A stretch of 64,000 nt of DNA from Taxillus chinensis. Its lineage: Eukaryota > Streptophyta > Magnoliopsida > Santalales > Loranthaceae. Of this stretch, positions 46,180-58,081 are shown piece after piece. Below the pieces are notes generated by a model. The model ran no database searches, was not told the DNA's origin, and worked only from the letters and a program-made list of their open reading frames with translations. The stretch lies in assembly GCA_023512835.1 (NCBI GenBank), contig CM042085.1:40324189-40388188 (forward strand), given 5' to 3'. The first letter of the stretch is position 1. Every line of letters starts with the position of its first letter. Both the position numbers and the translations under genes were made by a program.

Positions 46180-46790
46180 TTATTGATCAAGTTTGACCTC
46201 CGGATCTAGGCTTATTCCGGATCAGTGCCCTTATTCCGCATCAATAGGTCCTCATTCCGTATTAACAAGTCCTTATTCCGCACAAATGAGCTTATTCCGC
46301 ATCAATAGGTTTAGCTCGAATTTGACCAAGTTTGACCTCCGGATCTGCGCTTATTCCGGATCAGTGGCCTTAGTCCGCATCAGTAAGTCCTTATTCCGCA
46401 TCAGTTGACCAAGTTTGACTACCGGATTTGGGCTTAGTCCGGATCAGTAAGTCCTTACTCCGCATTAGTTGACCAAGTTTGACCTCCGGATCTGCGCTTA
46501 TTCCGGATCAGTGGCCTTAGTCCGCATCAGTAAGTCCTTATTCCGCATCAGTTGACCAAGTTTGACCACCGGATTTGGGCTTAGTCCGTATCAGTAAGTC
46601 CTTATTCCGCATCAATTGACCAAGTTTGACCACTGGATATGGGCTTAGTCCGGATCAGTAAGTCCTTACTCCGCATCAGTTGACCAAGTTTGACCACCGG
46701 ATCTGGGCTTAGCCCGGATTTGACCAAGTTTGACCGCCGGATTTGGGTTTAGTCTGGATTTGACCAAGTTTGACCACCGGATTTGGGTTT
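46180..46790. repeat. Tandem repeats in element F 5' LTR
   Basis: Same GACCAAGTTTGACC / CCGGATTTGGGCTTAGTCC units as at 31190-31830, with a slightly different number and order. Confidence 0.8.
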
Positions 46791-47194
46791 CCCCCAAAAA
46801 TTTCCATGTGTGGGCTCGGTCGCCACGTGGCGCCTCTACTTGGGCTTCCTTAGGCCTCTCTTGTTATCACTTGCTGTGTAAGGAGAGTGCCTTTGTATAT
46901 ATACTGGGCGAAGTAGAAGCAAAACTGGCAATGTGGGACAAACATGCATATGAAGAACCAAAATTCGTGGAAAATTGGCAGATTTCTGAGGCAACTTCAA
47001 AAATTTATAACTTTCTCCACAGAGCTCGTATTAGGGCCAAATTGGTCTTGTTTTGCTCGAACTTCTGTTATCTATCTTCTGAAAGTGAAATCACTCCAAA
47101 AGGATCATCCATTTAGGAGAAAAGTGGGAAATACTGCACAGAGGTACATGATAAAGTGAGCATTCTGCCCGTCCGATTCAAAAATTCATAGTTA

Positions 47195-47860
47195 ATTGCA
47201 CAGAACTCGGATTACCTTCAAACCAATTGGAGATGATATATAAAGATGTTATCTAACTAATTCAATTGAATTTGTTCAGATCCAATGAGTATTGAGAAAG
47301 TTATTGGCAAAATAGTGCGCTGCGCACTAGCTGTCTCCCCCAAATTTGCACAAGGTTTGGTTGCCAACTTTGAAAAATCATAACTAATTGAATACAACCC
47401 GGAATATTCACAAACCAATTGGAGATGATAGATAAAGATGTTATCTAACTAATGCAATTGACTTTGTTCAGATCCAATGAGTATTGAGAAAGTTATTGGC
47501 AAAATAGTGCGCTGCGCACTAGCTGTCTCCCCCAAATTTGCACAAGGTTTGGTTGAAAAATCATAACTAATTGAATACAACCCGGAATATTCTCAAACCA
47601 ATTGGAGATGATAGATAAAGATGTTATCTAACTAATGTAATTGACTTTGTTCAGATCCAATGAGTATTGAGAAAGTTATTGGCAAAATAGTGCGCTACGC
47701 ACTAGCTGTCTCCCCCAAATTTGCACAAGGTCTGGTTGCCAACTTTGAAAAATCATAACTAATTGAATACAACCCGGAATATTCTCAAACCAATTGGAAA
47801 TGATAGATAAAGGTGTTGTCTAATCAATTCAATTGACTTTGTTGGATTACGACAAGTATC
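47195..47860. repeat. 192/183-bp tandem repeat in element F 5' LTR
   Basis: Matches 32220-32900, including the shorter third unit, so the repeat predates insertion of F. One palindrome has mutated (GTGCGCTACGCAC). Confidence 0.85.
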
Positions 47861-48055
47861 GGGGAAGTTATTAATAAAATAGCGGGCTGCCCACCGGTTG
47901 TCCAATTCAACTTGATGTTTTTATTATAATCATTTCATTTCTCCTCGGAATCAAGCGTGGTCAAGTGCATTATTCTCCGAATGTCATCCTCTGTCACTTA
48001 GTGGTCCTTCGCCAAGTACGGTTGCGATCTAACCTGGTCAAAATGGGGTACAACA

Positions 48056-48157
48056 CAACTGTACCCCAAAAACAGTTGGTGGCGACTCTAAATTTTCTCA
48101 ACATTGGTTTAGTTTGAGCTCACCCCAAACGGGCCCGGACGAAAACCAGTGATGACA
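48056..48157 (+). mobile_element. Element E 5' LTR, last part
   Basis: It follows element F directly. 48056-48060 is the duplicated CAACT. From 48061 it matches the end of the 3' LTR (62774-62871) and closes CAGTGATGACA. Confidence 0.9.
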
Positions 48158-48159
48158 GC

Positions 48160-48178
48160 TGGCGACTCTGCTGGGGAC
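48160..48178 (+). other. Primer binding site of element E, tRNA-Arg type
   Basis: TGGCGACTCTGCTGGGGAC, two bases after the LTR end, identical to that of element F. It fixes the plus orientation of E. Confidence 0.9.
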
Positions 48179-48820
48179 TTCAACACTTTAAAGAGTTAGG
48201 TCTAGAACTAGGACTAGGAGGTTGTTTTTTTGTACTGTTGTATATATTTAACTATCGTGCTAAGTTGTTTTTTTTTTCTAGATAAAATTGTGATTTACTT
48301 ATTTTTTAACAATTGTCGTTTATCTTTAAACTGTGATTTATTTATACGCTTTAACTACCATGATAGTTGTGATTTACTGCTTTCCATACTTGTTGCATTC
48401 ATGCATAACCCTATACCCGGGCTTAGCACAATTTAGGTTAGCGAGGTTCAATACGGTCCCTAGTGCGTTGATCATTATCCGCAATGGGGCCTCGGACTCC
48501 TCACTTAAGCTTGAGGTTCTTTTAAGGCACGTCCTTTTAAGATCCCCCTCTGGTAAATCCCATGGTGTACGGAGCCCTCTATTGAGGAAGTTTGGGAACC
48601 AACGAATAAGATAGGTGTAGCAATAGAAACCCATCAGGGGCATTGACCCACATTTTGTTTGCTCATTCCATGCCATGCTAACCTTTGTTTTGTAGGGTAG
48701 TCCTTAAGTCATCCCCTGCACATATTAGCTTTTTTTTACTATTGGTTTATTCTTTATCCTGTCTGACTGCCTTGATATATATTAACCTGTCATCATGCAT
48801 AACACGACATTCATATAGGC
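48179..48820 (+). other. Element E 5' leader
   Basis: No gene seen. T-rich near 48225-48310. It ends at the ORF1 start. Confidence 0.6.
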
Positions 48821-49096
48821 ATGGCAACTTTTAGTCATCTCCTAAAAGGCCCCAGGACAAGGAGGCTGTCACAGTGGTGGCCTAAGTATCTGGAGACATT
48901 CAACTTCGCCTTGGAGATTTTCCGCCAGGAGAAGCCCACAAGGCGGAACATGTTATCATAGAAGATCAGTTGGACTACACTAAGGAGGTACAGACAATAT
49001 GGAGGCAGTGGTCAGACGAAAGGAAAAGCATATACATACAACAGTTTGGGGATTTGCTCCATGTGACCAAGCTACTGGCCGATAAGGATATGCTTG
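48821..49096 (+). pseudogene. Element E ORF1 (DUF7745-type), first part
   Basis: It starts MATFSHLLKG at 48821, parallel to MASFDRLLAN of F. It includes WWPKYLETFNFALEIF, a stop near 48958, then WRQWSDERKSIYIQQFGDLL and KLLADKDML, where solo LTR G interrupts it. It resumes at 51331. Confidence 0.82.
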
Positions 49097-50239
49097 TGTC
49101 ACGCCCCCGAATTCCAGGGAACCCGGAACCGGGTACATGACTTCCCCTTGCCCGCACCCGAAAGGTCAAGGGGTTGGTGACTAGCACCAATAGAGACTAC
49201 ACCGCGGGTGCTGTCTCAAATATGCAACCCTGTACAGTCATACATCAAGGGTAATCCTGTACTTTCCCATACATCATCATGCATACAATAAGCCAAATAG
49301 TCATACAGACATCACATCACCAACAGTATGCAAATATAACTGTCCATGGACTAATGTCCGAGATACAAACATAATACAATACACAATACAGAATACAGTA
49401 CTGTATCATACATCAGAGTAGTGGGCACGTCCTTCTGGAAGAAAGTCCTCCACTAGTCTCGGGTCACACCTGAAAAAGGTAAACAACAAGTAGGGGTGAG
49501 CGACAAGCTCAGTAGGTGACCCTAACACTCCACATCATGCAACACATATAAGTCTATACTATATGCTCAGTGTACTCGTGCACCGTGTAGTGTGCACAAT
49601 CATCGGGACTCGCCGCAAACAAACATCAGGACCTAGCCTGCCCACACGGGACAGCTTGTCCACGATCCTCAACAGGATCCCAGCTCAGGGCACTCAGCCC
49701 TACCACAGCGCTATATGCCCGGACACAGTCGCCACACCGGCCTGCCATCGGTGCATATGCCTGCCATGTCAACCACATCGCACCATCGGTGCATCACGGT
49801 GAGAACCCAAACAAGTCACGGAGTCCATGCCCTAATACCTCACACCAACATACTAACATTAGTATGGCATGTCATTCTCAACATTTCCTTTGGAACTGTA
49901 GCCAGTCTTCACAAGTAAATCCTCAATCCTTGATTTATGAAGGAAGTACCCATAGCAGCTATTTTCTTGAAATTAAAAGTCCCGGCATTGGGTTCCCATA
50001 GCATAAATAAGATAATCTGATTTTTGGGGATTTTTCTGGAGACGTCTAACCCCACTTTCCAAAAATTCACCACTACGAACTTTTGGGTTTTTCCGAAATT
50101 TTACACTAAAACCCAATTTTCACATTTTGAAATAGTGGGAATTAATTTTTCTAGTATTTTTCTTTGAATCCAAATGGGGGGTATTTCGTTATTTACATTG
50201 TAACTTAAGTATAGTACTTAAATGTGTAGATGGGTATAG

Positions 50240-50545
50240 GTTGCAATGTAAATAGGTCCAGTCCAGTCAAACTGTATTTCGAATCTGCCAGTGAAACTAC
50301 ATTTTCGAATCTGCATTTCGAATCTCTTTTCGAACTGCCTTCGACTCTCGAACCTACACTCGAACTACCTCCGAAAACTACCTTCGAAGTACCCATGAAC
50401 TGCCTTCGAAACTCCCTTCGAAGCACCTTCGAACCTTCGAAACGATACTCGAAAATTGCACATTCGACACTCGAAATTACACTACATCGAACCTACCTTC
50501 GAACCTTCGAAACGATACTCGAAAATTTCACATTCGAAATTTTCA
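50240..50545. repeat. TTCGAA-rich block in solo LTR G
   Basis: About 20 irregularly spaced TTCGAA or CTCGAA words within 300 bp. A 46-bp-class phrase (CCTTCGAACCTTCGAAACGA) is repeated at about 50428 and 50500. Confidence 0.75.
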
Positions 50546-50982
50546 ATTTCCAGTCGATCTCATCGGCTGTTTCTACCCGATTCACGACGATTCTTGTTCA
50601 TCATCGTTTTTCACTGTTTCTCGTCTGGATTCAACCTGGAATCTCATAAAACTCATACCTAATACTATATCTTAGGTTTTAAATCACGTCTTACCCCTCG
50701 AACGCATTTAAATACAAAATTCAACCCAAAATTGGTTTTTCCCCAAATTCTAGGGTTCAACACGAATTTGCATGATTTCATCAAATTCTTACATGTTAAT
50801 CCAAAAAAAAAGCAAGAAAAGGGTGAAGAATCGGTGGAACACCTACCTGGAATGATTCTTGATGCTTGAACGAGCTCAAAACGCCCCAAATCGCCAAGCC
50901 CTCCAAGCTTCCTTCTCTCTTTCTCTCTCTAAGCTCTCCAACGAGATGCGAAATGCTAAAACGTAACGTGGAAGCTCTCTTT

Positions 50983-50994
50983 CCCCTATTTATA
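50983..50994 (-). promoter_or_regulatory. TATA box of solo LTR G
   Basis: Minus strand TATAAATAGGGG, followed in sense by a GA-rich stretch (50910-50935), resembling the chromovirus-like LTR promoter. Confidence 0.55.
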
Positions 50995-51330
50995 TTTTTG
51001 CCAGTCAACTGACCTAGTCAACCATTGACCCAGTCAATAATTAACCTCCAAGGTCCCGAACTCCAAATTGAGTCAAACTACAGTTAAAACGCTCGAAATG
51101 ACGAGCACAATACTACACAGATATTAGTACACCCAAATGACCGCTCAAACGCAAAGTCAACCAATAGACCCCGAAAAGTCAACAATCGGGTCAAACGGGG
51201 CCCCGACTCGGAATCGGGCCCAAGTACAGTCAAAATGCTCACATTGACGGCTACACTACCGTCCTGATAGTTACATTCCCATAGAATGACTATCTCTCAA
51301 GACTACCCAAATACGAGTCTTTACAGCTTG

Positions 51331-52496
51331 GGGCAGCCATATATTTCTGGGAGCCTCGACGGCGGTGCTTTGACTTCAACGACATAGATCTTGTTCCCAC
51401 AATAGAAGAATATAGAAGATTATTGGATATCCCCGTGGAAAACAAAATGAAGATCTATCTACCGGAGCCCAGAAGATCATGTCAAAGGGCCTTCGCTGAG
51501 ATAATGGGAAAGCCAGTATGGGACTCACCGGCGGTCACAACCTATGGTGGGCAGGAATATCTTCCATGGGCAATAATCAAAGAAATAATACAGACCGCAA
51601 CAGAAGCACGGGCACAAAAACTGCTTACACTAGCTATATATGGGCTAGTCATTTTCCCGAGGATACCGGCCCACATCGATCGAGCAATTGTAGATTTGGT
51701 CCAGCAAGTGCTCAAAGGATGTGACCCTACTCCTGCTATCTTGGCCGAAACCATTCGATCTCTTACTTATCTGAGGAGTAAAGGCTCGGGACAGTTCATG
51801 GGGTGCCTACCTCTCCTATGTACCTGGTTGCAAGGTCATTTCCCCTGTAGTGTTCATCATTTTCCTGTTGTTTATCAGGTACCAGCCACAACACTACTAG
51901 ATATTCTGCTCAGCAAGTGGAGCCTACCTAAAGACTTTGAAAGCTGGGAAAAGAAGTTGGAGAACCTCACAGAAGCTGACATTACCTGGACTGCTCCTTG
52001 GATGCCAGTGGTCTCCATGACATATAGCTGCGGGGATTACAATTGGGTTCCATTTTTAGGTCCCTGGGGAGGAACTGCATATGCACCACTGCAGGTGGGA
52101 AGACAAGTGGGGCGTCATCAGATTATCCCCGTGCTATTTGGCATGGAAGAGTGTGACTTCACTTACAGCAGAACCATGCTTACATAAGAAGGCAACAAGA
52201 TGTATCAGGCATGGTCCACACCACACAAGATCCAACCTAACAGTTCAAAACCTGGTGTTTACCCCGCATACATATCTTGGAGGGCATAACACAAGCCACA
52301 GCTAACTTCAGACATGAAGGCTATGCTCCAGGAGAATTAGACTTTAAGGCAGCAGATCCAGAGGCTAGAAGCATCGTTAGAAGGAGCTTTTTAGAGGTTG
52401 CAGCTAAGCGAAAAACAAATAGAGACCATATTAAAATAGAGGGAGGAAGCAGGTGAGCGACCACCCCAGAGGAAGAGGCGCCGTGCTGTTGGAATA
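51331..52496 (+). pseudogene. Element E ORF1 (DUF7745-type), main part
   Basis: Resumes at the base after the duplicated GCTTG: IYFWEPRRRCFDFNDIDLVP, then the open 254-codon stretch with IPVENKMKIYLPEPRRSCQR, LPWAIIKEI, AIYGLVIFPRIPAHIDRAI, PTPAILAETIRSLTYLR, FMGCLPLLCTWLQGHFP, WTAPWMPVVSMTYSCGDYNW and VPFLGPWGGTAYAPLQVGRQ. After 52187 it has stops but stays alignable with F through WSTPHKIQP, LRQQIQRLEASLEGAF and the basic end RKRRRA. Solo LTR H enters three codons before the natural stop. Confidence 0.85.
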
Positions 52497-54306
52497 CTGG
52501 AATGGGGTTAACGATTAACCGCAGCGGAAACGAATTTTAAAATTTTATTCCAGCAAACAAACAGCAGGATCTAAACATGAATCAATTCGTTTAATTTTGC
52601 AAAGAGAGAAAAGAAGAAACCAACCTGAAGAACGGTAAAGCTAGAACCCTCTTCTTTTCCCTCCAAGAACGAACTCACGATCTGCCTTTGATCGTCCTCG
52701 CAGTCTCCTGGATTCAACCACCAAATAGCTTTCTCTGCTATTCACCTTCTCAAGGAGTACGGGTGTGGCACCCTTGGATCAAAGAACGGAACACCACCTC
52801 TGCTAGGGTTGGCCGTCACTGTCTCTCTCTCTCTCTCTTGGTGTTAATGATTGCACACGCACACCCTTTAACCTAGGAGGCTATGCATCTATTTATAGAC
52901 CTAGGGTTACCCCCTGTTCTATTACGCATACGCCCCTTTAGTTAAATAATAATAATACATATTATTTAAACTATTTAAATAATATAATTATTACGCAACA
53001 AACTAATTAAATAAATATATAATATTATTTATTTATCAAATAAATAAATAATATATTTATTCATTTAATCACATTAAATGGATAAAATATTTATTATTAT
53101 TTATTTAATCTAATTAAATAAATAACCATGTGATATATATTTAACTCTTAAATATATATTAACACACGTTAATTAATTAGCTCTTAAGCACAACCAGAGA
53201 ATTAACTCACAACGATCCAGTACTCCATACAAGAATAAACGGTGCTAGCAAGAGGGACCAAATGGACCCACTTAATCGAAGCTCCAATAAATAATATTTA
53301 ATTAATTAATCTCATTAATCAATTAAATCATTATTTATTAGTTTTAGTCCGAGCCACGATCAGGGACTAAAAAGCGCACTCTAAGATCAAGCAGATATGA
53401 TTACAAGAATCCATAATAAATTATTTGTCCATCGATATAACTGATTTCCATGTGATATGATCCTCCACTATGATATTCATAATTAGAGACAGGTATCAAT
53501 AGATTCCGTTCAACCTCTCTAATTATATCTTTATCCATGTGTTACCATTAATTCTCTAATGGGCGACCTATTCATAATCCAATCATGAATTAGGATTTAT
53601 AATAAATTATATCTAATATAATTACAAGCGCTTGATTCACCCAAGAATCCCGAATTAAACAACATGAGAATATCATTACTCTTTGTATAACAAAGCAGTG
53701 GATTCCATGCACCTGACTTGACGCTCCCACTATCTATAATATTATATCTCCAAGATATCGAGGTATTTGAAGCACTAAGCCTCTCACTCATTAATAAGTC
53801 AAAAGACATAAATTATAGACATGAGTTAATCAAACGGTCTGGATTAAGATCAATTCATAAATCAGTCATCCTGCGATAGAATCTAAAATTCTTCATACAA
53901 TGCAACGGATATTAGTTGAAGAACTTATTCTATCATGGTCCTGTTCAATATGTATAATTACATACTGGCACTACTATTTGTAAACTCTTTACAATGATCC
54001 TAGATTAGATCACTCCCACTATGGAAATAGTCCGCACCACAATCTTATCAGAACAGAGCATCCCAAACTCCATTCACCGATTGTGAACCAATTTTTACTT
54101 AGTCTAATTAGTGGATCTATTGTATGTGTTACACACATACCCAGTAATAGACTTTGATAAGTAATGGGATGTTATGATGCTCAGCCACATAAGAAAGCAG
54201 AATAATGCAATCCAATAAATATTTAAACAAAATATATTTCAATTAATTAGAAATAGTCTTTACATTATTAGGATTACACATTGCTTTATATAGCACTATC
54301 CCAACA
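52497..54306 (-). mobile_element. Solo LTR H, probably Ty1/copia (1810 bp)
   Basis: Palindromic ends TGTTGG and CCAACA, flanked by CGTGC (52492-52496 and 54307-54311). The short inverted ends and 5-bp duplication fit an LTR. A minus-strand TATA at 52887-52898 and the sense end with CGTTTCCGCTGCGG suggest copia. AT-rich interior (52930-53170). No internal genes, so a solo LTR, although a non-autonomous element of LTR-like form cannot be excluded. Confidence 0.7.
52887..52898 (-). promoter_or_regulatory. TATA box of solo LTR H
   Basis: Minus strand CTATAAATAGAT. Confidence 0.5.
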
Positions 54307-54318
54307 CGTGCTACTTAG
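54307..54318 (+). pseudogene. Element E ORF1, last codons
   Basis: Duplicated CGTGC, then TACTTAG: the frame interrupted at 52496 closes as Arg-Ala-Thr-stop (stop 54316-54318), parallel to the basic C-terminus of ORF1 in element F. Confidence 0.75.
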
Positions 54319-54592
54319 GAGATGACTGGAAGAGTGCTTTAAGATCATGTAGCACTAGCCTTCATTTTACATGGCATTTCAGCATTGAATGTTTGTATTG
54401 TGTGTTTGGTTTGTAATAAAGTTGTTTGTTTTTCTAACCCTCCGCATATACATTCCATACATAAATGCATATCAAATAAAAAAAATCAAATAAAAGTTCC
54501 CCTTGTACCCAGGTGGGTAGCAGCCTCTCTCCAGGATTGCGCACTCTTACAATCTCAGATCTCGCCGCAATCAAGTATCACAGCCACAACCG
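54319..54592 (+). other. Spacer between ORF1 and gag, element E
   Basis: 274 bp without coding signal, the same position and length as in element F. Confidence 0.6.
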
Positions 54593-57110
54593 ATGGCAGA
54601 CGAAGCAGAGAACAGACTCATGGGTTTAGAACAATCACAACAAGCCCTGCAGGGGCAAATGGCTTTGATGATGGATATGCTCACCAAGCTGACTGAAGAA
54701 AGAGAAAGAATCCCGGCAAGAGGAACCCCGACAGGGGGAACTATCAATCACCACCAAGAGTAAGGGCAAGACGCAGTTCAACCGCCCAATCCGGCTCCAA
54801 GCCAGGCACCCACCTATCATCCTGCTATGGCACAACCTCCAACTCCAAATCAAACTCATTTCACTATGCCCACATCGGGACATACAATGGAGGTAATGGG
54901 TTCCCCAGCTCCTCAGGAAAATATTGAGTCTCCCGCTCTACGCCGACTCGAGGAAAGATTGAAAGCCGTAGAAGGCATTGACAGCTATGGCATGACCAGC
55001 CCACAAGACTTATGCTTAGTCCCTGGAGTGGTGCTGCCACCAAAATTCAAAATGCCGGAATTGAAAAGTTCAACAGGACCCGGTGTCCAAAGTCACATTT
55101 GGCCATGTACTGTCAAAAGATGGCTGCTTATGCTGGGGAAGACAAGCTCCTCATGCATTGTTTCCAGGAAAGCCTAACCGGGGCATCCCTTCGCTGGTAC
55201 TTTCAACTAAATGGAAACCGTATCAAGACATGGAAGGAATTAGCTACCTCTTTCTTGCCACAATACAAACATGTCACCGAGCTGGCGCTGGATCGACTAA
55301 CCCTGTAGTCCATGGAAAAGGGATCCGAGGAGAATTTCAAAGATTATGCATGAAGATGGAGAGAGGCCGCTGTGGAGGTCTAACCTCCTCTTACCGAAAG
55401 AGAACTCACCACTCTTTTTATCAACACACTAAAAAGCGTATACTACGAGAAGTTGATAGGTAACGTCTCCAACAGCTTTGCAGACTTGGTTGCATCCGGT
55501 GAACATGTAGAAAGTGGAATTAAAGGAGGAAAACTAAAGGGTGATGCGGCTGAGGCATCAAAATGGTTTCAACCACCAGCAAAGAAGAAGGAAAATGAGA
55601 GCAACCTGGTATACCAAGCGCACCAGTCAATACAACCAACATTCTACCAAGCGCCAGGGTGCTACAGAGGGTCACCGGTAGCTGCTTATGCTGCACCTGC
55701 ACCACCTCCCCAATTCATGCCATACTTGCCACAGGGAGGGGTTCCATTTCCATATCCAATGACACCTAATCCATTTCAACCAAGAGCGCCTTACGCAGAG
55801 CAACCCAGGCCAGCAACTCAGGAAGGACCAGGAGCCTCATTCCAAGGACAGGGGCAATCGAGGGCTCAGACCTAGCAAGTAGGAGCGAATCAGGCTTCTC
55901 GTCGACCACGACAAGAGTTTGATCCAATTCCAATGACTTATGTGGAATTATACCCCAAACTCTTAGAGGCAAGGATGGTAACCCCTATACCCTTGGGAGA
56001 AATAAAGACTCCTCCCTCGGCTTGGTACAAGCCGGATGCCAGGTGTGAATATCACGCAGGTGGAGCTGGACATGATATCGAGAATTGTATAACATTCAAA
56101 AGGAAGGTTCAGGCATTGAAGGATGCAAAGTGGCTGGATTTTTCCGCACTAACTGGGGCACCAAATGTGAACAGTAATCCGCTTCCAGAACATTCCCATG
56201 ACGTGACCAGTATCACAACAGAAGGACGGCTAGAGAAGGTTTCACAAATACGAATGGAGAAAAGCTATTTGTTTCACCTACTGCAGGAATATGGATACAT
56301 ACTTGCTCCCGACGCATTGAAGACAGAGAAGGGGACAGAGTTGGAGAAACAATGCCTTATCACAAAATGTCACGGGGGCATGACATCGAACATTGTAACG
56401 AGTTTGCTAACATGGTACAAAAGCTCATGGACCAAAGGATGATCGAATTCTCAAGAGGAGGAATGGACAACCAAAGCCACATGATCCAAGGAGATGATTC
56501 ACACAAATCGCCATGGGTGCCAACACCCCTTGTCTTAAACGTTAAGGCTCCAGAGATCCCGTTACTGCCACATGGAATCAAGCCTCTCACTATCCATGCC
56601 TCGAGTCTCATGCTAGACAAGGGGGAAAGAACCGAAATCCCACAACTACCGCATGGAATTGCACCTCTCACCATAGGTGTTCCTGCTCCTTTCCCCTATA
56701 AGACTGATAAGGCAGTCCCATGGAACTACAGTTGCGAAATAGTTCAGGGAACCGCTGCAACAGAGAAGATAACTAGAAGCGGTAAGGCTTATGCCCCTAA
56801 TATGGCAGACAAAGCCAGGAAGGAGAACACTGTGGAATTAGACATTGAGCCAATGCTGGAGACAACAAAGAAAGAAGCACCAGTCACTGAAAAAGAGACA
56901 TTGGAATTCCTGAAGCTCATGAAGCAGAGTGAGTATAATATTGTGGATCAGCTAAGTCGGCAACCGGCTCGCATCTCATTGCTCTCATTAATGATGGATT
57001 CCCAACCTCACTGTGAAGCACTATTGAAAGTCCTGAGCCAAGCCTACGTTCCTCCAACCATCTCAGTCGCGAATGTGGATGGACTCACTAGTAACCTCAT
57101 CATGAATAAC
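54593..57110 (+). pseudogene. Element E Gag
   Basis: It starts MADEAENRLMGLEQSQQA at 54593, as in F. An internal TAA lies near 54761. The capsid-like domain reads FNRTRCPKSHLAMYCQKMAA, HCFQESLTGASLRWYFQL, FLPQYKHVTELALDRL and ELTTLFINTLKSVYYEKLIG, with stops near 55306, 55348 and 55381. A Pro-rich linker (about 55640-55870) and a TAG near 55873 follow. Knuckles: CEYHAGGAGHDIENC and YHKMSRGHDIEHC (first Cys missing). A frameshift near 56350 splits the second knuckle from the preceding part. The VPAPFPYKTDKAVPWNYSC block closes it. Confidence 0.88.
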
Positions 57111-58081
57111 GTCATTAGCTTTGGAGATGACGAGCTACCCCAAGAAGGAAAGGGGCACATAAAAGCTTTGCATATCATGGTCAAATGCAAGGAGCACACT
57201 ATAGCCCGTGTACTCATTGACAATGGCTCTGCCTTGAACATTATGCCCTTGCATATACTGTAGCAACTTCCAGTCAACGCATCCTATATGCGTCCCTGTA
57301 CGATGAAGGTATGGGCATTCGATGGAGGAAAGCGTGACATGGTGGGGACTCTGGATATTCCACTTATGATTGGGCCAACTACTTTTACGGTGGAATTTCA
57401 AGTGATGGACATCACACCATATTACAGCTGTTTGTTGGGAAGACCCTGGATCCACATGACAGGGGCAATGCTGTCAAGCCTCCACCAAAAGATGAAATTT
57501 GTGATGGGAGACCAGCTCATTTGTATCTCTGGAGAGACAAGTTTCCTCGTCACTAAACCAGCATCAGTACCTTATATTGAAAACAACGAGGATGTACCGG
57601 AATGTTCCTATCGATCCTTTGAGGTCGTGAACATCACTTCTATACCAAGCTATCACCTCTCAAAGGCATCAAAGATGGTTGCAACCACCATCATCAAACA
57701 AGGGTACAAACCAGGGCAAGGATTAGGCCTGACAGGTCAAGGGAGCCAGAAACCCCTGACCATCCGAGAAAATACTGAGAAATTTGGGCTAGGCTACATG
57801 CCTAATAAAGCTGACAGACAGAGGGTAGCTATCAAAAAGAAAGAAAGCAGGATGGCAAGGTTGCAAAAAAGGGCAGTTCAAGAAGAAAAGAGAAGCTTTC
57901 CCCCCTTGAATGTTACATTCTGGAGTGGAGGGTTCATCCATAAAAGCCAACTTGAGCCCGTGCCTGAGTTTGTAACCGTATTGGATGCAAACGAGAAGGT
58001 GCTGAGCGAGATGACTCCGATGGTGCAAAGGGTTCCTAACCAGTCATTGAACAATTGGACCAGCCTAGACCTCCCCATAAT
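57111..58081 (+). pseudogene. Element E protease with C-terminal G-patch
   Basis: Protease loop RVLIDNGSALNIMP, a TAG at about 57261, then KVWAFDGGKRDMVGTLD, FQVMDITPYYSCLLGRPWI, and a G-patch GYKPGQGLGLTGQGSQKPL ... FGLGYMP. It ends SLDLPIM-stop, like element F. Domain order and spacing equal those of F, so the G-patch belongs to the family and is not an accident of one copy. Confidence 0.88.

Larger units (their letters stand above)
29465..48055 (-). mobile_element. Tat/Ogre-lineage Ty3/gypsy retrotransposon F (18.6 kb) nested in element E
   Basis: Ends TGTCATCACCC (29465) and GGGTACAACA (48055), flanked by CAACT (29460-29464 and 48056-48060). The intact LTR of E reads TATCCAACTGTACCCC across the site (62767-62782), which proves the insertion. 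The sense strand is minus: 5' LTR 44465-48055, primer site, ORF1, gag, protease with G-patch, reverse transcriptase, RNase H, archaeal-type RNase H, integrase, 3' tandem repeats, polypurine tract and 3' LTR 29465-33092. The dual RNase H is diagnostic for the Tat lineage. At least seven frameshifts or stops make it non-autonomous. Confidence 0.93.
44465..48055 (-). mobile_element. Element F 5' LTR (3591 bp)
   Basis: Partner of 29465-33092. Repeat blocks lie at 46180-46790 and 47195-47860. Its sense start TGTTGTACCCCATTTTG is at 48055 and its end CGGGTGATGACA at 44465. No gene. Confidence 0.92.
49097..51325 (-). mobile_element. Solo LTR G, related to the chromovirus-like LTR (2229 bp)
   Basis: Ends TGTCACGCCCCCG and GAGTCTTTACA, flanked by GCTTG (49092-49096 and 51326-51330). 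The terminal words match the chromovirus-like LTR (antisense TGTCACGCCCCGG; sense start TGTAAGGACCCG versus TGTAAAGACTCG), so it belongs to the same broad family, minus orientation. There is no internal region, as expected after recombination between two LTRs. No gene. Confidence 0.85.

Noticed and set aside
52497..54306. A DNA transposon or MITE, given the inverted ends TGTTGG/CCAACA
   Set aside because: The inverted ends are only about six bases, the duplication is 5 bp, and a TATA box and length of 1.8 kb fit an LTR better. Kept as a probable solo LTR.
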